From Bradyrhizobium jicamae (GTDB lineage: Bacteria; Pseudomonadota; Alphaproteobacteria; Rhizobiales; Xanthobacteraceae): DNA of 64,000 nt. The notes under the pieces are model-generated. The model did no database searches and was not told the DNA's origin. It worked only from the letters and a program-made list of their open reading frames with translations. The stretch spans positions 1 to 64,000 of the forward strand of contig NZ_JAFCKQ010000044.1 of the NCBI RefSeq assembly GCF_018130215.1, read 5' to 3'. A program made the translations under genes and the position numbers. Below, in pieces: positions 35,751 through 46,067 of the stretch (the first letter of the stretch is position 1; every line of letters begins with the position of its first letter).

Positions 35751-37589
35751 TCAGTGATTGTCCCGCGCGACGCCGACCTTGCCGGCGATGTTCTGGTAGC
35801 GCGTCGCCAGCTCGAGGCAGGCGCCGGTCGCGTGCTGGCCGACTGTCTGCCGGTAGAGCTCCTGCCACGGCGTCTGGTTCGCCGGATGCGGGAATCCGCC
35901 CTTGGCTTTCAGCTCGGCGCGGCGGGTGCGCAGCTCGTCTTCCGAGATCAGGATGTTGGCGCTGCCCTTGTTGAGGTCGATGCGCACCTTGTCGCCGGTC
36001 CTGAGGATCGCGAGCCCGCCATCGGCAGCCGCTTCCGGCGAGGCGTTGAGGATCGACGGCGAGCCCGAGGTGCCGGACTGCCGGCCGTCGCCGATGCAGG
36101 GCAGGGACAGGATGCCGCGTTTGATCAGGGCAGCTGGCGGCTGCATGTTCACGACCTCGGCGCCGCCGGGATAGCCGATCGGACCGGTGCCGCGGATGAA
36201 CAGCACGCAGTGTTCGTCGATACCGAGCGCGGGGTCCTCGATCCGTGTGTGATAATCCTCAGGACCCTCGAACACGATGGCGCGGCCCTCGAAGGCGTTG
36301 AGGTCCTTCGGGTTGGAGAGATAGCGGTCGCGGAACTCCTTGGAGATCACGCTGGTCTTCATGATCGCGGAGTCGAACAGATTGCCGCGCAGCACGATGA
36401 AGCCGGCGTCCTTCACCAGCGGCTTGTCATAGCTCCAGATCACGTCGCCGTCGGGCTTCGGCGCATCCTTGCAGTTCTCGCCCATGGTGCGGCCATTGGC
36501 GGTGACGGCGCCCTCGTGGATGCGCCTGTGCTTCATCAGCTCGCGCACCACCGACGGCACGCCGCCGGCACGGTGATATTCCTCGCCGAGATAGAAGCCG
36601 GCCGGCTGCATGTTCACCAGCAGCGGCACGTCGTGACCGTATTTCTGCCAGTCGTCGATCGAGAGTTCGACACCGACGTGGCGCGCCAGGGCGTTGATGT
36701 GGATCGGAGCGTTGGTCGAGCCGCCGATCGCGGAGTTGACCACGATGCAGTTCTCGAACGCCTGGCGCGTCAGGATGTCCGAAGGCTTGAGGTCTTCCCA
36801 GACCATCTCGACGATGCGCTTGCCGGTCTCGTAGGCGATCTGGCCGCGCTCGCGATAGGGCGCCGGGATCGCCGCGCAGCCCGGCAACGAGAAGCCCAGC
36901 GCCTCGGCGAGCGAGTTCATGGTCGAGGCTGTGCCCATGGTGTTGCAATGGCCCACCGATGGCGCCGAGGAGGCCACGATCTCCATGAACTCGTCATAAT
37001 TGATCTCGCCCGCGGCGAGCCGCTCGCGCATCTTCCAGACGATGGTGCCGGACCCGGTGCGCTGGCCGTCATGCCAGCCGTTCAGCATCGGGCCGCCCGA
37101 CAGCACGATTGCGGGCATATTGACGGTCGCCGCCGCCATCATGCAGGCCGGCGTGGTCTTGTCGCAGCCGGTGGTCAGCACGACGCCATCGAGCGGATAG
37201 CCGAACAGGATCTCGACGAGGCCGAGATAGGCGAGGTTGCGGTCGAGCGCTGCCGTCGGGCGCTTGCCGGTCTCCTGGATCGGGTGGGTCGGAAATTCCA
37301 TCGCGATACCGCCTGCGGCACGGATGCCCTCGCGCACCCGGTGCGCAAGGTCGAGGTGATGCCGGTTGCACGGTGACAGGTCGTTGCCGGTCTGGGCGAT
37401 GCCGATGATCGGCTTGCCCGACTGCAGTTCCTCGCGCGTCAGGCCGTAATTGAGGTAGCGCTCGAGATAGAGCGCGGTCATGCCCGGATTGTGCGGATTG
37501 TTGAACCATTCCCGGGAGCGGAGTTTGCGGCCCTTGCCGTTGTGGTCCTGGCCGGTGGCGGCATGCCCGTTGGTGTGGGGTTCTGTCAT
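35751..37589 (-). CDS. Sugar-acid dehydratase, IlvD/Edd family (L-arabonate dehydratase-like)
   Basis: This 612-residue iron-sulphur enzyme removes water from a sugar acid to give a 2-keto-3-deoxy acid. Probable cluster ligands are Cys74 (SPCN), Cys142 (TTGCDKTTP) and the Cys of [10 protein letters not shown] near residue 214. Three-Cys [2Fe-2S] coordination is known for rhizobial L-arabinonate dehydratase, and the extended N-terminus with [20 protein letters not shown] is typical of that subgroup. The ATG at 37589 has GGGAGAA upstream. It is first in the minus-strand arm and preceded by a LacI-type operator. The substrate could be arabonate, fuconate, xylonate or galactonate. Confidence 0.9.
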   Translation of the reverse strand: MTEPHTNGHAATGQDHNGKGRKLRSREWFNNPHNPGMTALYLERYLNYGLTREELQSGKPIIGIAQTGNDLSPCNRHHLDLAHRVREGIRAAGGIAMEFPTHPIQETGKRPTAALDRNLAYLGLVEILFGYPLDGVVLTTGCDKTTPACMMAAATVNMPAIVLSGGPMLNGWHDGQRTGSGTIVWKMRERLAAGEINYDEFMEIVASSAPSVGHCNTMGTASTMNSLAEALGFSLPGCAAIPAPYRERGQIAYETGKRIVEMVWEDLKPSDILTRQAFENCIVVNSAIGGSTNAPIHINALARHVGVELSIDDWQKYGHDVPLLVNMQPAGFYLGEEYHRAGGVPSVVRELMKHRRIHEGAVTANGRTMGENCKDAPKPDGDVIWSYDKPLVKDAGFIVLRGNLFDSAIMKTSVISKEFRDRYLSNPKDLNAFEGRAIVFEGPEDYHTRIEDPALGIDEHCVLFIRGTGPIGYPGGAEVVNMQPPAALIKRGILSLPCIGDGRQSGTSGSPSILNASPEAAADGGLAILRTGDKVRIDLNKGSANILISEDELRTRRAELKAKGGFPHPANQTPWQELYRQTVGQHATGACLELATRYQNIAGKVGVARDNH

Positions 37590-37731
37590 TGGTTTCTCCC
37601 GCAATGCAAACTCTTGATCGGCCTGTTCAGAGGCTTCGATTTCTACCTTGCGCAAATTGTTGCGCATTACAAATCCGGCGGATCACGAACAGGTGTCGCC
37701 GTCGGATGATTGGACCTTAGTTGAAGACACT

Positions 37732-37745
37732 TGGTTGCGCTATCA
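37732..37745. promoter_or_regulatory. LacI-type operator upstream of the dehydratase arm
   Basis: TGGTTGCGCTATCA has the central CG and TGnTnGC-GCnAnCA symmetry of LacI/GalR-family operators. It lies 143 bases upstream of the dehydratase start and 43 bases past the end of the lacI gene. It is identical at 12 of 14 positions to the reverse complement of the site at 38859-38872. Confidence 0.65.
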
Positions 37746-37787
37746 TTTTGTCATTTGACCTCCCTGTGACAGTTCCTGATCGGGGTG

Positions 37788-38816
37788 CTAGCTGCGCCGC
37801 GCCGAACTTTGCCGTTCCATGACACTGAAGCCGAGATCGACCACCGGCTCGGCGGGCCTGCGTCCTTCCAGCGTCTCGATCACCATCGTGGCAGCGTCCC
37901 TGCCCATTTCATAGCGATTGGTGCGCACGCTGCTCAGCGTCGGCACGCTCGACGACATGAATTCGAGATCATTGAAGCCGACGATCGCGATCTGGTCGGG
38001 CACCGCCATGTGTCGCCGCTTGCATTCGAACAGGGCGCCCAGCGCCAGGTCGTCATTGACGCAAAACACCGCGTCGATGTCGGGCGCCTTGGCGAGCAGG
38101 TCGGCAAACAGCGTGCCGCCCAGCGTCACCGAGGTCGGCACCGCCGTGGTGACGACCAGCCGCGGATCGAACAGCGCGGCGTCGTTCATCGCGGCCTGGT
38201 AGCCGTCGAGCCGTCGCTGCACCCGCGGGTCCATGCGCGCTCCGAGGAAGCCGATCCGGCGGCACCCTTGCGCGAGCAGGTGGGCGATGGCGGCCCTGGA
38301 GGCGTCAAAATGCGAGAATCCGATCATCATGTCGATCGGGGAGGGTCCGATCTCCATGATCTGGACGATCGGACAATCGACGCTCTCCATGATGGCGCGG
38401 GAATCCGCGGTCTGGTTGATGCCGGTTACGATCAGACCGGCGGGCTTCTGTGCCAGAAACAGCCGCAGCAGGCGCTCTTCCTGCAGGATGCTGTAGCGGG
38501 TGTTGGCGAGCTGGATGGAGTAGCGGCTGCCGTCGAGCGCATCATAGATGCCTCGCAGCACGTCGGCGAACACGTTGTTGGTGAGCGAGGGGATCAGCAC
38601 GCCGACCACCTCGGTGCGCTGCGAGGCGAGCGCGCGGGCGGCGAGGTTCGGCACATAGCCGAGCTCTTTTGCCGCACTCTCGACCCGTGCGCGCTTGCCG
38701 ACCGAGAGGGCTTCGGGAGTCCTGAAGAAGCGCGACGCCGTGATCGGGCTGACGCCGGCGAGCTTGGCGACTTCGGTGAGCCTGATCTTCCCTGGCGTGA
38801 TGCGCTTTCGGGCCAT
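37788..38816 (-). CDS. LacI-family transcriptional regulator
   Basis: This 342-residue repressor-type regulator has an N-terminal helix-turn-helix ([20 protein letters not shown], about residues 12-31), the hinge helix motif ([14 protein letters not shown]) and a periplasmic-binding-like effector domain ([21 protein letters not shown] onward). It resembles the GntR branch that senses gluconate-like sugar acids. It sits between two divergent catabolic arms, and each arm has a matching operator, so it most likely controls both, released by a sugar acid or 2-keto-3-deoxy intermediate. Confidence 0.92.
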   Translation of the reverse strand: MARKRITPGKIRLTEVAKLAGVSPITASRFFRTPEALSVGKRARVESAAKELGYVPNLAARALASQRTEVVGVLIPSLTNNVFADVLRGIYDALDGSRYSIQLANTRYSILQEERLLRLFLAQKPAGLIVTGINQTADSRAIMESVDCPIVQIMEIGPSPIDMMIGFSHFDASRAAIAHLLAQGCRRIGFLGARMDPRVQRRLDGYQAAMNDAALFDPRLVVTTAVPTSVTLGGTLFADLLAKAPDIDAVFCVNDDLALGALFECKRRHMAVPDQIAIVGFNDLEFMSSSVPTLSSVRTNRYEMGRDAATMVIETLEGRRPAEPVVDLGFSVMERQSSARRS

Positions 38817-38858
38817 TTGCCGCTCATATCACAGGCCCCGTCGCGGACAAACCGATAT

Positions 38859-38872
38859 TGACAGCGCTACCA
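38859..38872. promoter_or_regulatory. LacI-type operator upstream of the sugar transporter arm
   Basis: TGACAGCGCTACCA has a CG centre with half-sites TGACAGC and TGGTAGC. It overlaps a TTGACA sequence (38858-38863) that could be a -35 box for the transporter arm, with a poor TATTCG about 18 bases on. It is also 43 bases upstream of the lacI start, so autoregulation is possible. Confidence 0.65.
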
Positions 38873-39022
38873 GCACCTTGTTATTCGAGCGATTGCCAAA
38901 ACCGAATAAACTGCGGACAATATCGTCGGTCCAAATCGGCCGTGTTCCATGCGGCCGCAGCAAGAACAGAGCGGTCGGGGCACTCGTCGTACACCGCCGG
39001 GAACGTTGAGGGAGGGAAGTGG

Positions 39023-40087
<1,065 letters not shown>

Positions 40088-40139
40088 CGTAAAAACTGGC
40101 CGATACAAGCAAGAACATAGAAACTGTAGGGAGAGAATA

Positions 40140-41453
40140 ATGAGCGATTTCAACAGGCGTGACGTCCTCAAGGCCGGGCTTGGCGCCACCGCCGTTCTGG
40201 CGGGGCCGGGAATTGTCCCGGTGCGTGCCGCGACCTGGACCAACACGCCGGAGCCGAATGCCTCGATCCGGGTGCTGCGCTGGAAGCAGTTCATTCAGGC
40301 CGAGTACGACAAGTTCGCCGAGCTCACCAAGAAGTTCTCCGAGACGACAGGCGTCAAGGTGAAGCTCGAAGCCGAGAGCTGGGAGGACATCCGTCCGAAG
40401 GCCGCAGTCGCCGCCAATGTCGGCGCCGGACCTGACCTGATCATCGGGACGCTCGACGATCCGCACAAATTCCCCGAGAAACTGATCGACGTCACCGACG
40501 TCGCCGACTATCTCGGCGCCCAGTATGGCGGGTGGTATCCGGTCGCCGAGAAGTACGGCAAAAAGGGCAATGGCTGGATAGCGATCCCGCAGGGCGCGAC
40601 CGGTGGCTGCCTGAACTACCGCATCAGCCACATGAAGGCGGCCGGCTTCCAGGAATTCCCCAAGGACACGGCCGGCTTCCTCAAGCTGTGCCAGGCCCTC
40701 AAGAAGAACAACACGCCGGCCGGCTTCGCGCTCGGCCACGCCACCGGCGATGCCAACGGCTGGTGCCAATGGGCGCTGTGGGCGTTCGGCGGCAAGGTCG
40801 TCAACGAGAAGAACGAGGTCGTGATCGACTCTCCCGAGACGATCGCCGCGATCGAATACGTCAAGCAGCTCTACGAGACCTTCATCCCCGGCGTGCTGTC
40901 GTGGAACGACTCGAACAACAACAAGGCGTTCCTGAACGGCGAGCTCAGCCTGACGCTGAACGGCATCTCGATCTGGACCGTCGGCAAGACCTCATCCGAT
41001 CCGAAGCAGCAGGAAATCGCCAAGGACATGGACCACGCGCCGATGCCGATCGGCCCGGTGGGCAAGCCGACCGAGCAGCAGAACATCCTGGTGGCCTATG
41101 GCTACAAATATTCCAAGTACCCGAAGGCAGTGAAGGAATACATCAAGTTCATGTGGGACAAGGCGAACTACGACGCCTGGGAAGTCGCCTCCAACGGCTA
41201 CGTCTCGCCGCCGCTGCCGGCCTACAACGACAATCCGGTCTGGACCTCCGATCCCAAGATCACGCCGTACCGCGACTGCCTCAAGCGCTGCCTGGACAAC
41301 GGCTATGCCGGTGATCTCGGTTACGCCTCGGCTGCCGTGATGGGCGACTTCGTCGTCGTCGATATGTTCGCCGAAGCGGCAGCCGGATCGGTAACGCCGA
41401 AACAGGCGGCAGCGCGGGCTGCCGAGCGCGCCAAGCGCTACTACCAGAGCTGA
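40140..41453 (+). CDS. Sugar ABC transporter substrate-binding protein (CUT1)
   Basis: This 437-residue extracellular solute-binding protein family 1 member has a twin-arginine-type signal (NRRDVLKAGLGATAVLAG), so export through Tat is likely. The mature protein starts about residue 31 and shows family features such as FSETTGVKVKLEAESWEDIRPK and GATGGCLNYRISHMKAAG. It delivers a sugar, polyol or sugar acid to the two permeases. GGGAGAG precedes the start. A strong stem-loop at 41468-41495 follows the stop and may raise its mRNA relative to the permeases. Confidence 0.92.
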   Translation: MSDFNRRDVLKAGLGATAVLAGPGIVPVRAATWTNTPEPNASIRVLRWKQFIQAEYDKFAELTKKFSETTGVKVKLEAESWEDIRPKAAVAANVGAGPDLIIGTLDDPHKFPEKLIDVTDVADYLGAQYGGWYPVAEKYGKKGNGWIAIPQGATGGCLNYRISHMKAAGFQEFPKDTAGFLKLCQALKKNNTPAGFALGHATGDANGWCQWALWAFGGKVVNEKNEVVIDSPETIAAIEYVKQLYETFIPGVLSWNDSNNNKAFLNGELSLTLNGISIWTVGKTSSDPKQQEIAKDMDHAPMPIGPVGKPTEQQNILVAYGYKYSKYPKAVKEYIKFMWDKANYDAWEVASNGYVSPPLPAYNDNPVWTSDPKITPYRDCLKRCLDNGYAGDLGYASAAVMGDFVVVDMFAEAAAGSVTPKQAAARAAERAKRYYQS

Positions 41454-41467
41454 TCTTCTCTCATCCG

Positions 41468-41495
41468 CGCGGCGTCCGGTCCACTGGACGCCGCG
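41468..41495 (+). other. Intercistronic stem-loop after the sugar binding-protein gene
   Basis: The arms CGCGGCGTCC (41468-41477) and GGACGCCGCG (41486-41495) form a perfect 10-bp stem with an 8-base loop, between binding protein and permease. No U-run follows. It probably protects the upstream mRNA or attenuates transcription into the permeases. Confidence 0.75.
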
Positions 41496-41519
41496 GCAAT
41501 TCTGTCAGGGAAACCCGAG

Positions 41520-42467
41520 ATGGCAGTTCTGGCCGAGCCCGTCGCCGCGCAAGTCAAGCGCAGCAGCATGTGGTCCAGAGCGTTCGAAAGTCGAAACTTT
41601 CTGGGCGCGATGTTCATGGTGCCGGCAATCGCCATCCTTGTGCTGTTTCTGGCCTATCCGCTTGCGCTGGGCTTCTGGCTCGGCATGACCGACACCAAGA
41701 TCGGCGGCGTCGGGCGTTTCATCGGCTTCCAGAATTTCGTTTCGCTCTCCAGGGACTCCGTATTCTGGCTGTCGGTGTTCAACACCATCTTCTATACGGT
41801 CACCGCCAGCATCGTGAAGTTCGCCATCGGGCTATACCTGGCGTTGCTTCTCAATGAGCGACTGCCGTTCAAGTCGATGATCAGGGCCATCGTATTGCTG
41901 CCGTTCGTGGTGCCGACCGTGCTGTCGGCGATCGCATTCTGGTGGATCTACGACAGCCAGTTCTCGATCATCTCGTGGGTGCTGATCAAGGCGGGCCTCC
42001 TGACGCGCTATATCGAATTCCTCGGCGATCCCTGGAACGCGCGCTGGTCGGTCGTGGTCGCCAATATCTGGCGCGGCGTGCCCTTCGTGGCGATCACGCT
42101 GCTCGCGGGCCTGCAGACCATCTCGCCTTCGCTCTACGAAGCGGCCAATCTCGACGGCGCCACCAACTGGCAGCGTTTCCGCCACATCACGCTGCCGATG
42201 TTGTCGCCGATCATCGCCGTGGTCATGACGTTTTCGGTGCTGATGACGTTCACCGACTTTCAGCTCATCTACACCATCACGCGAGGCGGACCGATCAACG
42301 CCACCCATCTGATGGCGACGCTGTCGTTCCAGCGCGCGATCACCGGCGGCAATCTCGGCGAGGGCGCGGCGATCTCGAATGCGATGATCCCGTTCCTGGT
42401 CGCGGCGATCCTGCTCAGCTTCTTCGGACTGCAGCGCTCTCGCTGGCAACAGGGCGGGAGGGACTGA
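41520..42467 (+). CDS. Sugar ABC transporter permease (MalF/UgpA type)
   Basis: This 315-residue permease has six transmembrane helices. The cytoplasmic EAA loop that contacts the ATPase reads EAANLDGATNWQRFRHITLPML near residue 210. It pairs with the following permease, two bases downstream. The N-terminus is a 30-residue polar cytoplasmic tail. The length and order fit CUT1 importers. Confidence 0.94.
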   Translation: MAVLAEPVAAQVKRSSMWSRAFESRNFLGAMFMVPAIAILVLFLAYPLALGFWLGMTDTKIGGVGRFIGFQNFVSLSRDSVFWLSVFNTIFYTVTASIVKFAIGLYLALLLNERLPFKSMIRAIVLLPFVVPTVLSAIAFWWIYDSQFSIISWVLIKAGLLTRYIEFLGDPWNARWSVVVANIWRGVPFVAITLLAGLQTISPSLYEAANLDGATNWQRFRHITLPMLSPIIAVVMTFSVLMTFTDFQLIYTITRGGPINATHLMATLSFQRAITGGNLGEGAAISNAMIPFLVAAILLSFFGLQRSRWQQGGRD

Positions 42468-42469
42468 CG

Positions 42470-43345
42470 ATGACAACCGTGGACGACCAGAGCGTCGGAA
42501 TGTCCTACCTGGAGAGCTTTCCGAGGAAGCTCCTCCGCGTCTACCTCCCGCTCGGCCTGATCACGTTCTTCCTGCTGTTCCCGTTCTACTGGATGGCGGT
42601 GACGACGTTCAAGCCGGATGCGGAGATGTACGACTACGAGAAGTACAATCCGTTCCTGATCGCGCATCCGACGCTGGAGCATATCAAGAAGCTGTTCTTC
42701 GACACCGACTATCCGCTCTGGATGTGGAACACCGTGATCGTCTCGGTGTCCTCGACCTTCATCTCGCTGTTCGCCAGCGTCTGTGCGGCCTACGCGATCG
42801 AACGGCTTCGCTACAAGGGATCGCGTTATGTCGGGCTTGCGATCTTTCTTGGCTACCTGGTTCCTCCGTCCATCCTGTTCATCCCGCTTGCCGCGATCGT
42901 GTTTCAGCTCGGCTTGTTTGACGGCAATCTGGCGCTGATCCTGACCTATCCGACCTTTCTGATCCCGTTCTGCACCTGGCTGCTGATGGGATATTTCCGC
43001 ACCATCCCCTACGAGCTCGAGGAGTGCGCGCTGATCGATGGCGCGACGCGGCTGCAGATCCTGACCAAGATCACGCTGCCGTTGTCGCTTCCCGGAGTGA
43101 TCTCGGCCGGCATTTTCGCTTTCACCCTGTCGTGGAACGAGTTCATCTATGCGCTGACCTTCATCTCCTCGTCCGAAAACAAGACGATTCCCGTCGGCGC
43201 GATTACCGAGCTCGTCAACGGCGATGTCTATCATTGGGGCGCGCTGATGGCGGCGGCGCTGACAGGCTCTGTTCCGGTCGTTATCCTTTATTCCTTCTTC
43301 GTTGAGTACTATGTGTCGGCCATGACCGGCGCCGTGAAGGAGTGA
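42470..43345 (+). CDS. Sugar ABC transporter permease (MalG/UgpE type)
   Basis: This 291-residue second permease has six helices and the EAA loop EECALIDGATRLQILTKITLPL near residue 190. The ATG at 42470 sits two bases after the upstream stop with GGGAGGGAC before it; the longer open frame overlaps the first permease and is not used. It completes the importer with genes at 39023-42467. Confidence 0.94.
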   Translation: MTTVDDQSVGMSYLESFPRKLLRVYLPLGLITFFLLFPFYWMAVTTFKPDAEMYDYEKYNPFLIAHPTLEHIKKLFFDTDYPLWMWNTVIVSVSSTFISLFASVCAAYAIERLRYKGSRYVGLAIFLGYLVPPSILFIPLAAIVFQLGLFDGNLALILTYPTFLIPFCTWLLMGYFRTIPYELEECALIDGATRLQILTKITLPLSLPGVISAGIFAFTLSWNEFIYALTFISSSENKTIPVGAITELVNGDVYHWGALMAAALTGSVPVVILYSFFVEYYVSAMTGAVKE

Positions 43346-43404
43346 CCCGCCATGCGGACGCGCCCGAGGCGGCGCGTTCCGGCCAATAGGTAAGGAGTAG
43401 GCTC

Positions 43405-44391
43405 TTGCACATTCTGATTCTCGGCGCCGCCGGCATGGTCGGCCGCAAACTCGCGGAACGTCTGCTGCGTGAAGGCCGCCTCGGCAAGCAGGACATCACC
43501 AGGATGACGCTGCAGGACGTGGTCGCGCCGGCCAGGCCGGCGAATGCCTCGGTTCCGGTCAGCGTCGTCGCCTCGGATTTTGCAGATGCCGGCGCTGCCG
43601 CGCCCCTGATCGCCGAGCGGCCGGACGTGATCTTCCATCTCGCCGCGATCGTCTCGGGCGAGGCAGAGGCCGAGTTCGACAAGGGCTACCGCATCAACCT
43701 CGATGGCACGCGCTACCTGATCGACGCGATCCGCGCCGCCGGCGGCGGCTACAAGCCGCGGTTGGTGTTCACCTCCTCGATTGCGGTGTTCGGCGCGCCG
43801 TTCCCGGAGAAGATCGGCGACGAGTTCTTCCACACACCACTGACGAGCTACGGTACGCAGAAATCGATCTGCGAGCTCCTGATCAACGACTACACCCGCA
43901 AGGGTCTGCTCGACGGGATTTCTATCCGTCTTCCCACCATCTGCGTGCGGCCGGGCAAGCCCAACAAGGCGGCATCCGGCTTCTTCTCAAACATCATCCG
44001 TGAGCCCCTGGCGGGCGAGGAGGCGATCCTGCCGGTCTCCGAGGACGTGCGGCACTGGCACGCCTCGCCGAAATCGGCGGTCGGCTTCCTGATCCACGCC
44101 GGCACCATGGACCTCAACGCGATGGGCCCGCGGCGCAATCTCAGCATGCCCGGGCTCTCGGCCACCGTCGGTGAGCAGATCGCGGCCCTTGAACGTGTCG
44201 CCGGCAAGAACGTCATCGCGCGCATCAAGCGCGTGCCGGACCCGACCATCATCGGCATCGTCTCGGGATGGCCGCGCGATTTCGTCACCGATCGCGCGCT
44301 CAGGCTCGGCTTCACCACGGCCGAAAAGACCTTCGACGACATCATCCGAATCCATATCGAGGACGAACTCGGCGGCAAGTTCGTGGGCTGA
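43405..44391 (+). CDS. denD: NAD-dependent epimerase/dehydratase family, DenD-like (D-erythronate dehydrogenase)
   Basis: This 328-residue extended SDR starts at a TTG (43405) behind TAAGGAG at good spacing. The NAD motif GAAGMVGRKLAERL is at residues 7-20. The catalytic Ser region is VFTSSIAVFG and the Tyr/Lys motif is SYGTQKSICELL. These patterns match D-erythronate dehydrogenase (DenD), which oxidises a sugar acid in tetrose-acid catabolism. In this cluster it could act on another aldonate, so the symbol is tentative. It is placed between the transporter and the KDG kinase, in one operon. Confidence 0.8.
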   Translation: MHILILGAAGMVGRKLAERLLREGRLGKQDITRMTLQDVVAPARPANASVPVSVVASDFADAGAAAPLIAERPDVIFHLAAIVSGEAEAEFDKGYRINLDGTRYLIDAIRAAGGGYKPRLVFTSSIAVFGAPFPEKIGDEFFHTPLTSYGTQKSICELLINDYTRKGLLDGISIRLPTICVRPGKPNKAASGFFSNIIREPLAGEEAILPVSEDVRHWHASPKSAVGFLIHAGTMDLNAMGPRRNLSMPGLSATVGEQIAALERVAGKNVIARIKRVPDPTIIGIVSGWPRDFVTDRALRLGFTTAEKTFDDIIRIHIEDELGGKFVG

Positions 44392-44406
44392 AGCGCGCGT
44401 CGAGGA

Positions 44407-45375
44407 ATGACTTTGAAGATGACCCGGGTTGCTTGCATCGGCGAATGCATGATCGAGCTGCGCCAGGCCCCAGGCGGCCAGGCCGGCGGGCTGTACACGC
44501 GCTTCTATGGCGGCGATACGCTCAACACCGCCGTCTATCTGTCGCGGCTCGGCGTCGATGTCGACTACATCACCGCGCTCGGTGACGACGCGCTGAGCGA
44601 CGAGATGATCGCGGGCTGGGCCAGCGAGGGCATCGGCACCAAGCGCGTCGCCCGGCTGCCGGGCAAGCTGCCGGGACTTTATCTGATCCAGACCGACGAC
44701 CGGGGCGAGCGGCGCTTCTTCCATTGGCGCGACAGCGCCGCCGCGCGCAGCCTGATGGACCTGCCCGAGACCGAGGACATCCTGAACTCGCTGGCGAGCT
44801 ATGACATCGTCTATCTCTCGGCGATCACGCTCTCGATCCTGCAAGAGGACGGACGGGAAAGACTGATGGCGGCGCTCAAGCGCGCGCGGCTGCTTGGAAC
44901 CCGGTTCGCGTTCGACACCAATTTCCGCGCCCGCGGCTGGCCCGATCTTGCCGTCGCGCGCAGTGTGTTCAGCGGCGCGTTCGAGACCGCCGATATCGTG
45001 CTCGCTTCGACCGAAGATCTCGCGCCGCTCTTTCCCGGCGAGAGCAACACGGCGCTGCTCGCCGCGATCTCCAGCCCCGAGGTGGTGCTGAAGCTCGCCG
45101 AACCGGCCTGCATCCTGCGTTTTGCCGGGAGATCGGGCGAGGTAAGGGCGGAGCCGCTGACCAAGCCGGTGGTCGACACCACGGCGGCAGGCGACAGCTT
45201 TGCCGCGGCCTATCTCGCCGCGCGTCTCGGCGGCGCCGAACCGGAGGATGCGGCGCGCGCGGGCCATCGTCTCGCCGGCGTCGTGATATGCTATCCCGGC
45301 GCGATCGTTCCACGCTACGCCATGCCGCTGAAGAAGCCGGTACGGTCCTCAACCTCCCGCAAGGCCTCCCAATGA
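44407..45375 (+). CDS. kdgK: 2-keto-3-deoxygluconate kinase (PfkB family)
   Basis: This 322-residue ribokinase-fold enzyme phosphorylates 2-keto-3-deoxygluconate to KDPG. It shows CIGECMIELRQ, the sugar loop FYGGDTLNTAVYLSRLG and the catalytic/anion-hole motif DTTAAGDSFAAAYLA near the C-terminus. The start is ambiguous: ATG 44407 has GAGGA touching it, whereas TTG 44413 or ATG 44419 have better spacing to the same site. The last four bases overlap the aldolase start, so product channelling from kinase to aldolase is consistent with the order. Confidence 0.9.
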   Translation: MTLKMTRVACIGECMIELRQAPGGQAGGLYTRFYGGDTLNTAVYLSRLGVDVDYITALGDDALSDEMIAGWASEGIGTKRVARLPGKLPGLYLIQTDDRGERRFFHWRDSAAARSLMDLPETEDILNSLASYDIVYLSAITLSILQEDGRERLMAALKRARLLGTRFAFDTNFRARGWPDLAVARSVFSGAFETADIVLASTEDLAPLFPGESNTALLAAISSPEVVLKLAEPACILRFAGRSGEVRAEPLTKPVVDTTAAGDSFAAAYLAARLGGAEPEDAARAGHRLAGVVICYPGAIVPRYAMPLKKPVRSSTSRKASQ

Positions 45376-46022
45376 CAGCGACATCGAAGCAGGACCAGAT
45401 CGCCGCGCTGTTCCGGCAAGCCACCGTGATCCCGGTGCTGACCATCGAGCGGCTGGAGGATGCCGTGCCGCTCGCCAGGGCGCTGGTGGCCGGCGGCGTG
45501 CGGACGCTGGAGGTGACGCTGCGCACGCCGGTCGCGATCGAGGCGGCCAAGGCGATGATTGCCGAAGTGCCCGACGCGATCGTCGGCATCGGTACCATCC
45601 TCAACGGCGATGACCTTGCGCGCGCGGAGGCGCTCGGCGCCAAATTCGGCATCAGCCCCGGTGGCACACCGGAGCTGTTGAAGGCGGCAGCAACCAGCCG
45701 GCTGCCGTTCGCGCCGGGCATCGCCACCGCGTCGGAACTGATGCAGGCGCTGGCTTGTGGCTTCGACGTCGTCAAGTTCTTCCCCGCCGAGCAGGCTGGC
45801 GGTATCAAGGCACTGCGGGCGCTCGCCGGCCCGTTCCCGCATGTCCGCGTCTGCCCGACCGGCGGTATCGGGGAGGCCAACGCGGCGACCTGGCTCGCCG
45901 AGCCGAATGTGCTGGCGGTCGGCGGCTCCTGGCTGTGCCCTTCCGCCGAGATCCGCGCCGGCAACTGGGCCGGCATAACCGCCATGTGCGCGAAGGCGAT
46001 GAAAACGCTGAAAGCGGCCTGA
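45372..46022 (+). CDS. eda: 2-keto-3-deoxy-6-phosphogluconate aldolase
   Basis: This 216-residue class I aldolase splits KDPG into pyruvate and glyceraldehyde 3-phosphate. The Schiff-base Lys is K135 in FDVVKFFPAE, the general acid/base Glu is E47 in TLEVTLRT, and the phosphate loop is VCPTGGIGEANA. The ATGA overlap with kdgK fixes the start at 45372. It is last in the sugar-acid arm. KDPGal aldolase (DgoA) is the main alternative within the family. Confidence 0.92.
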   Translation: MTATSKQDQIAALFRQATVIPVLTIERLEDAVPLARALVAGGVRTLEVTLRTPVAIEAAKAMIAEVPDAIVGIGTILNGDDLARAEALGAKFGISPGGTPELLKAAATSRLPFAPGIATASELMQALACGFDVVKFFPAEQAGGIKALRALAGPFPHVRVCPTGGIGEANAATWLAEPNVLAVGGSWLCPSAEIRAGNWAGITAMCAKAMKTLKAA

Positions 46023-46037
46023 AGATGGGTTACATAA

Positions 46038-46059
46038 CTCCCTGAACAGGAACAGGGAG
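46038..46059 (+). other. Stem-loop enclosing the thiolase ribosome binding site
   Basis: The arms CTCCCTG (46038-46044) and CAGGGAG (46053-46059) are perfect around an 8-base loop. The right arm contains the GGGAG that would serve as ribosome binding site for the ATG at 46068. It may also end the aldolase transcript. Confidence 0.55.
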
Positions 46060-46067
46060 ATACGGCC

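Noticed and set aside
35745-37376. 543-codon plus-strand frame opposite the dehydratase
   Set aside because: Same shadow composition; the minus strand carries the Fe-S Cys and family signatures.
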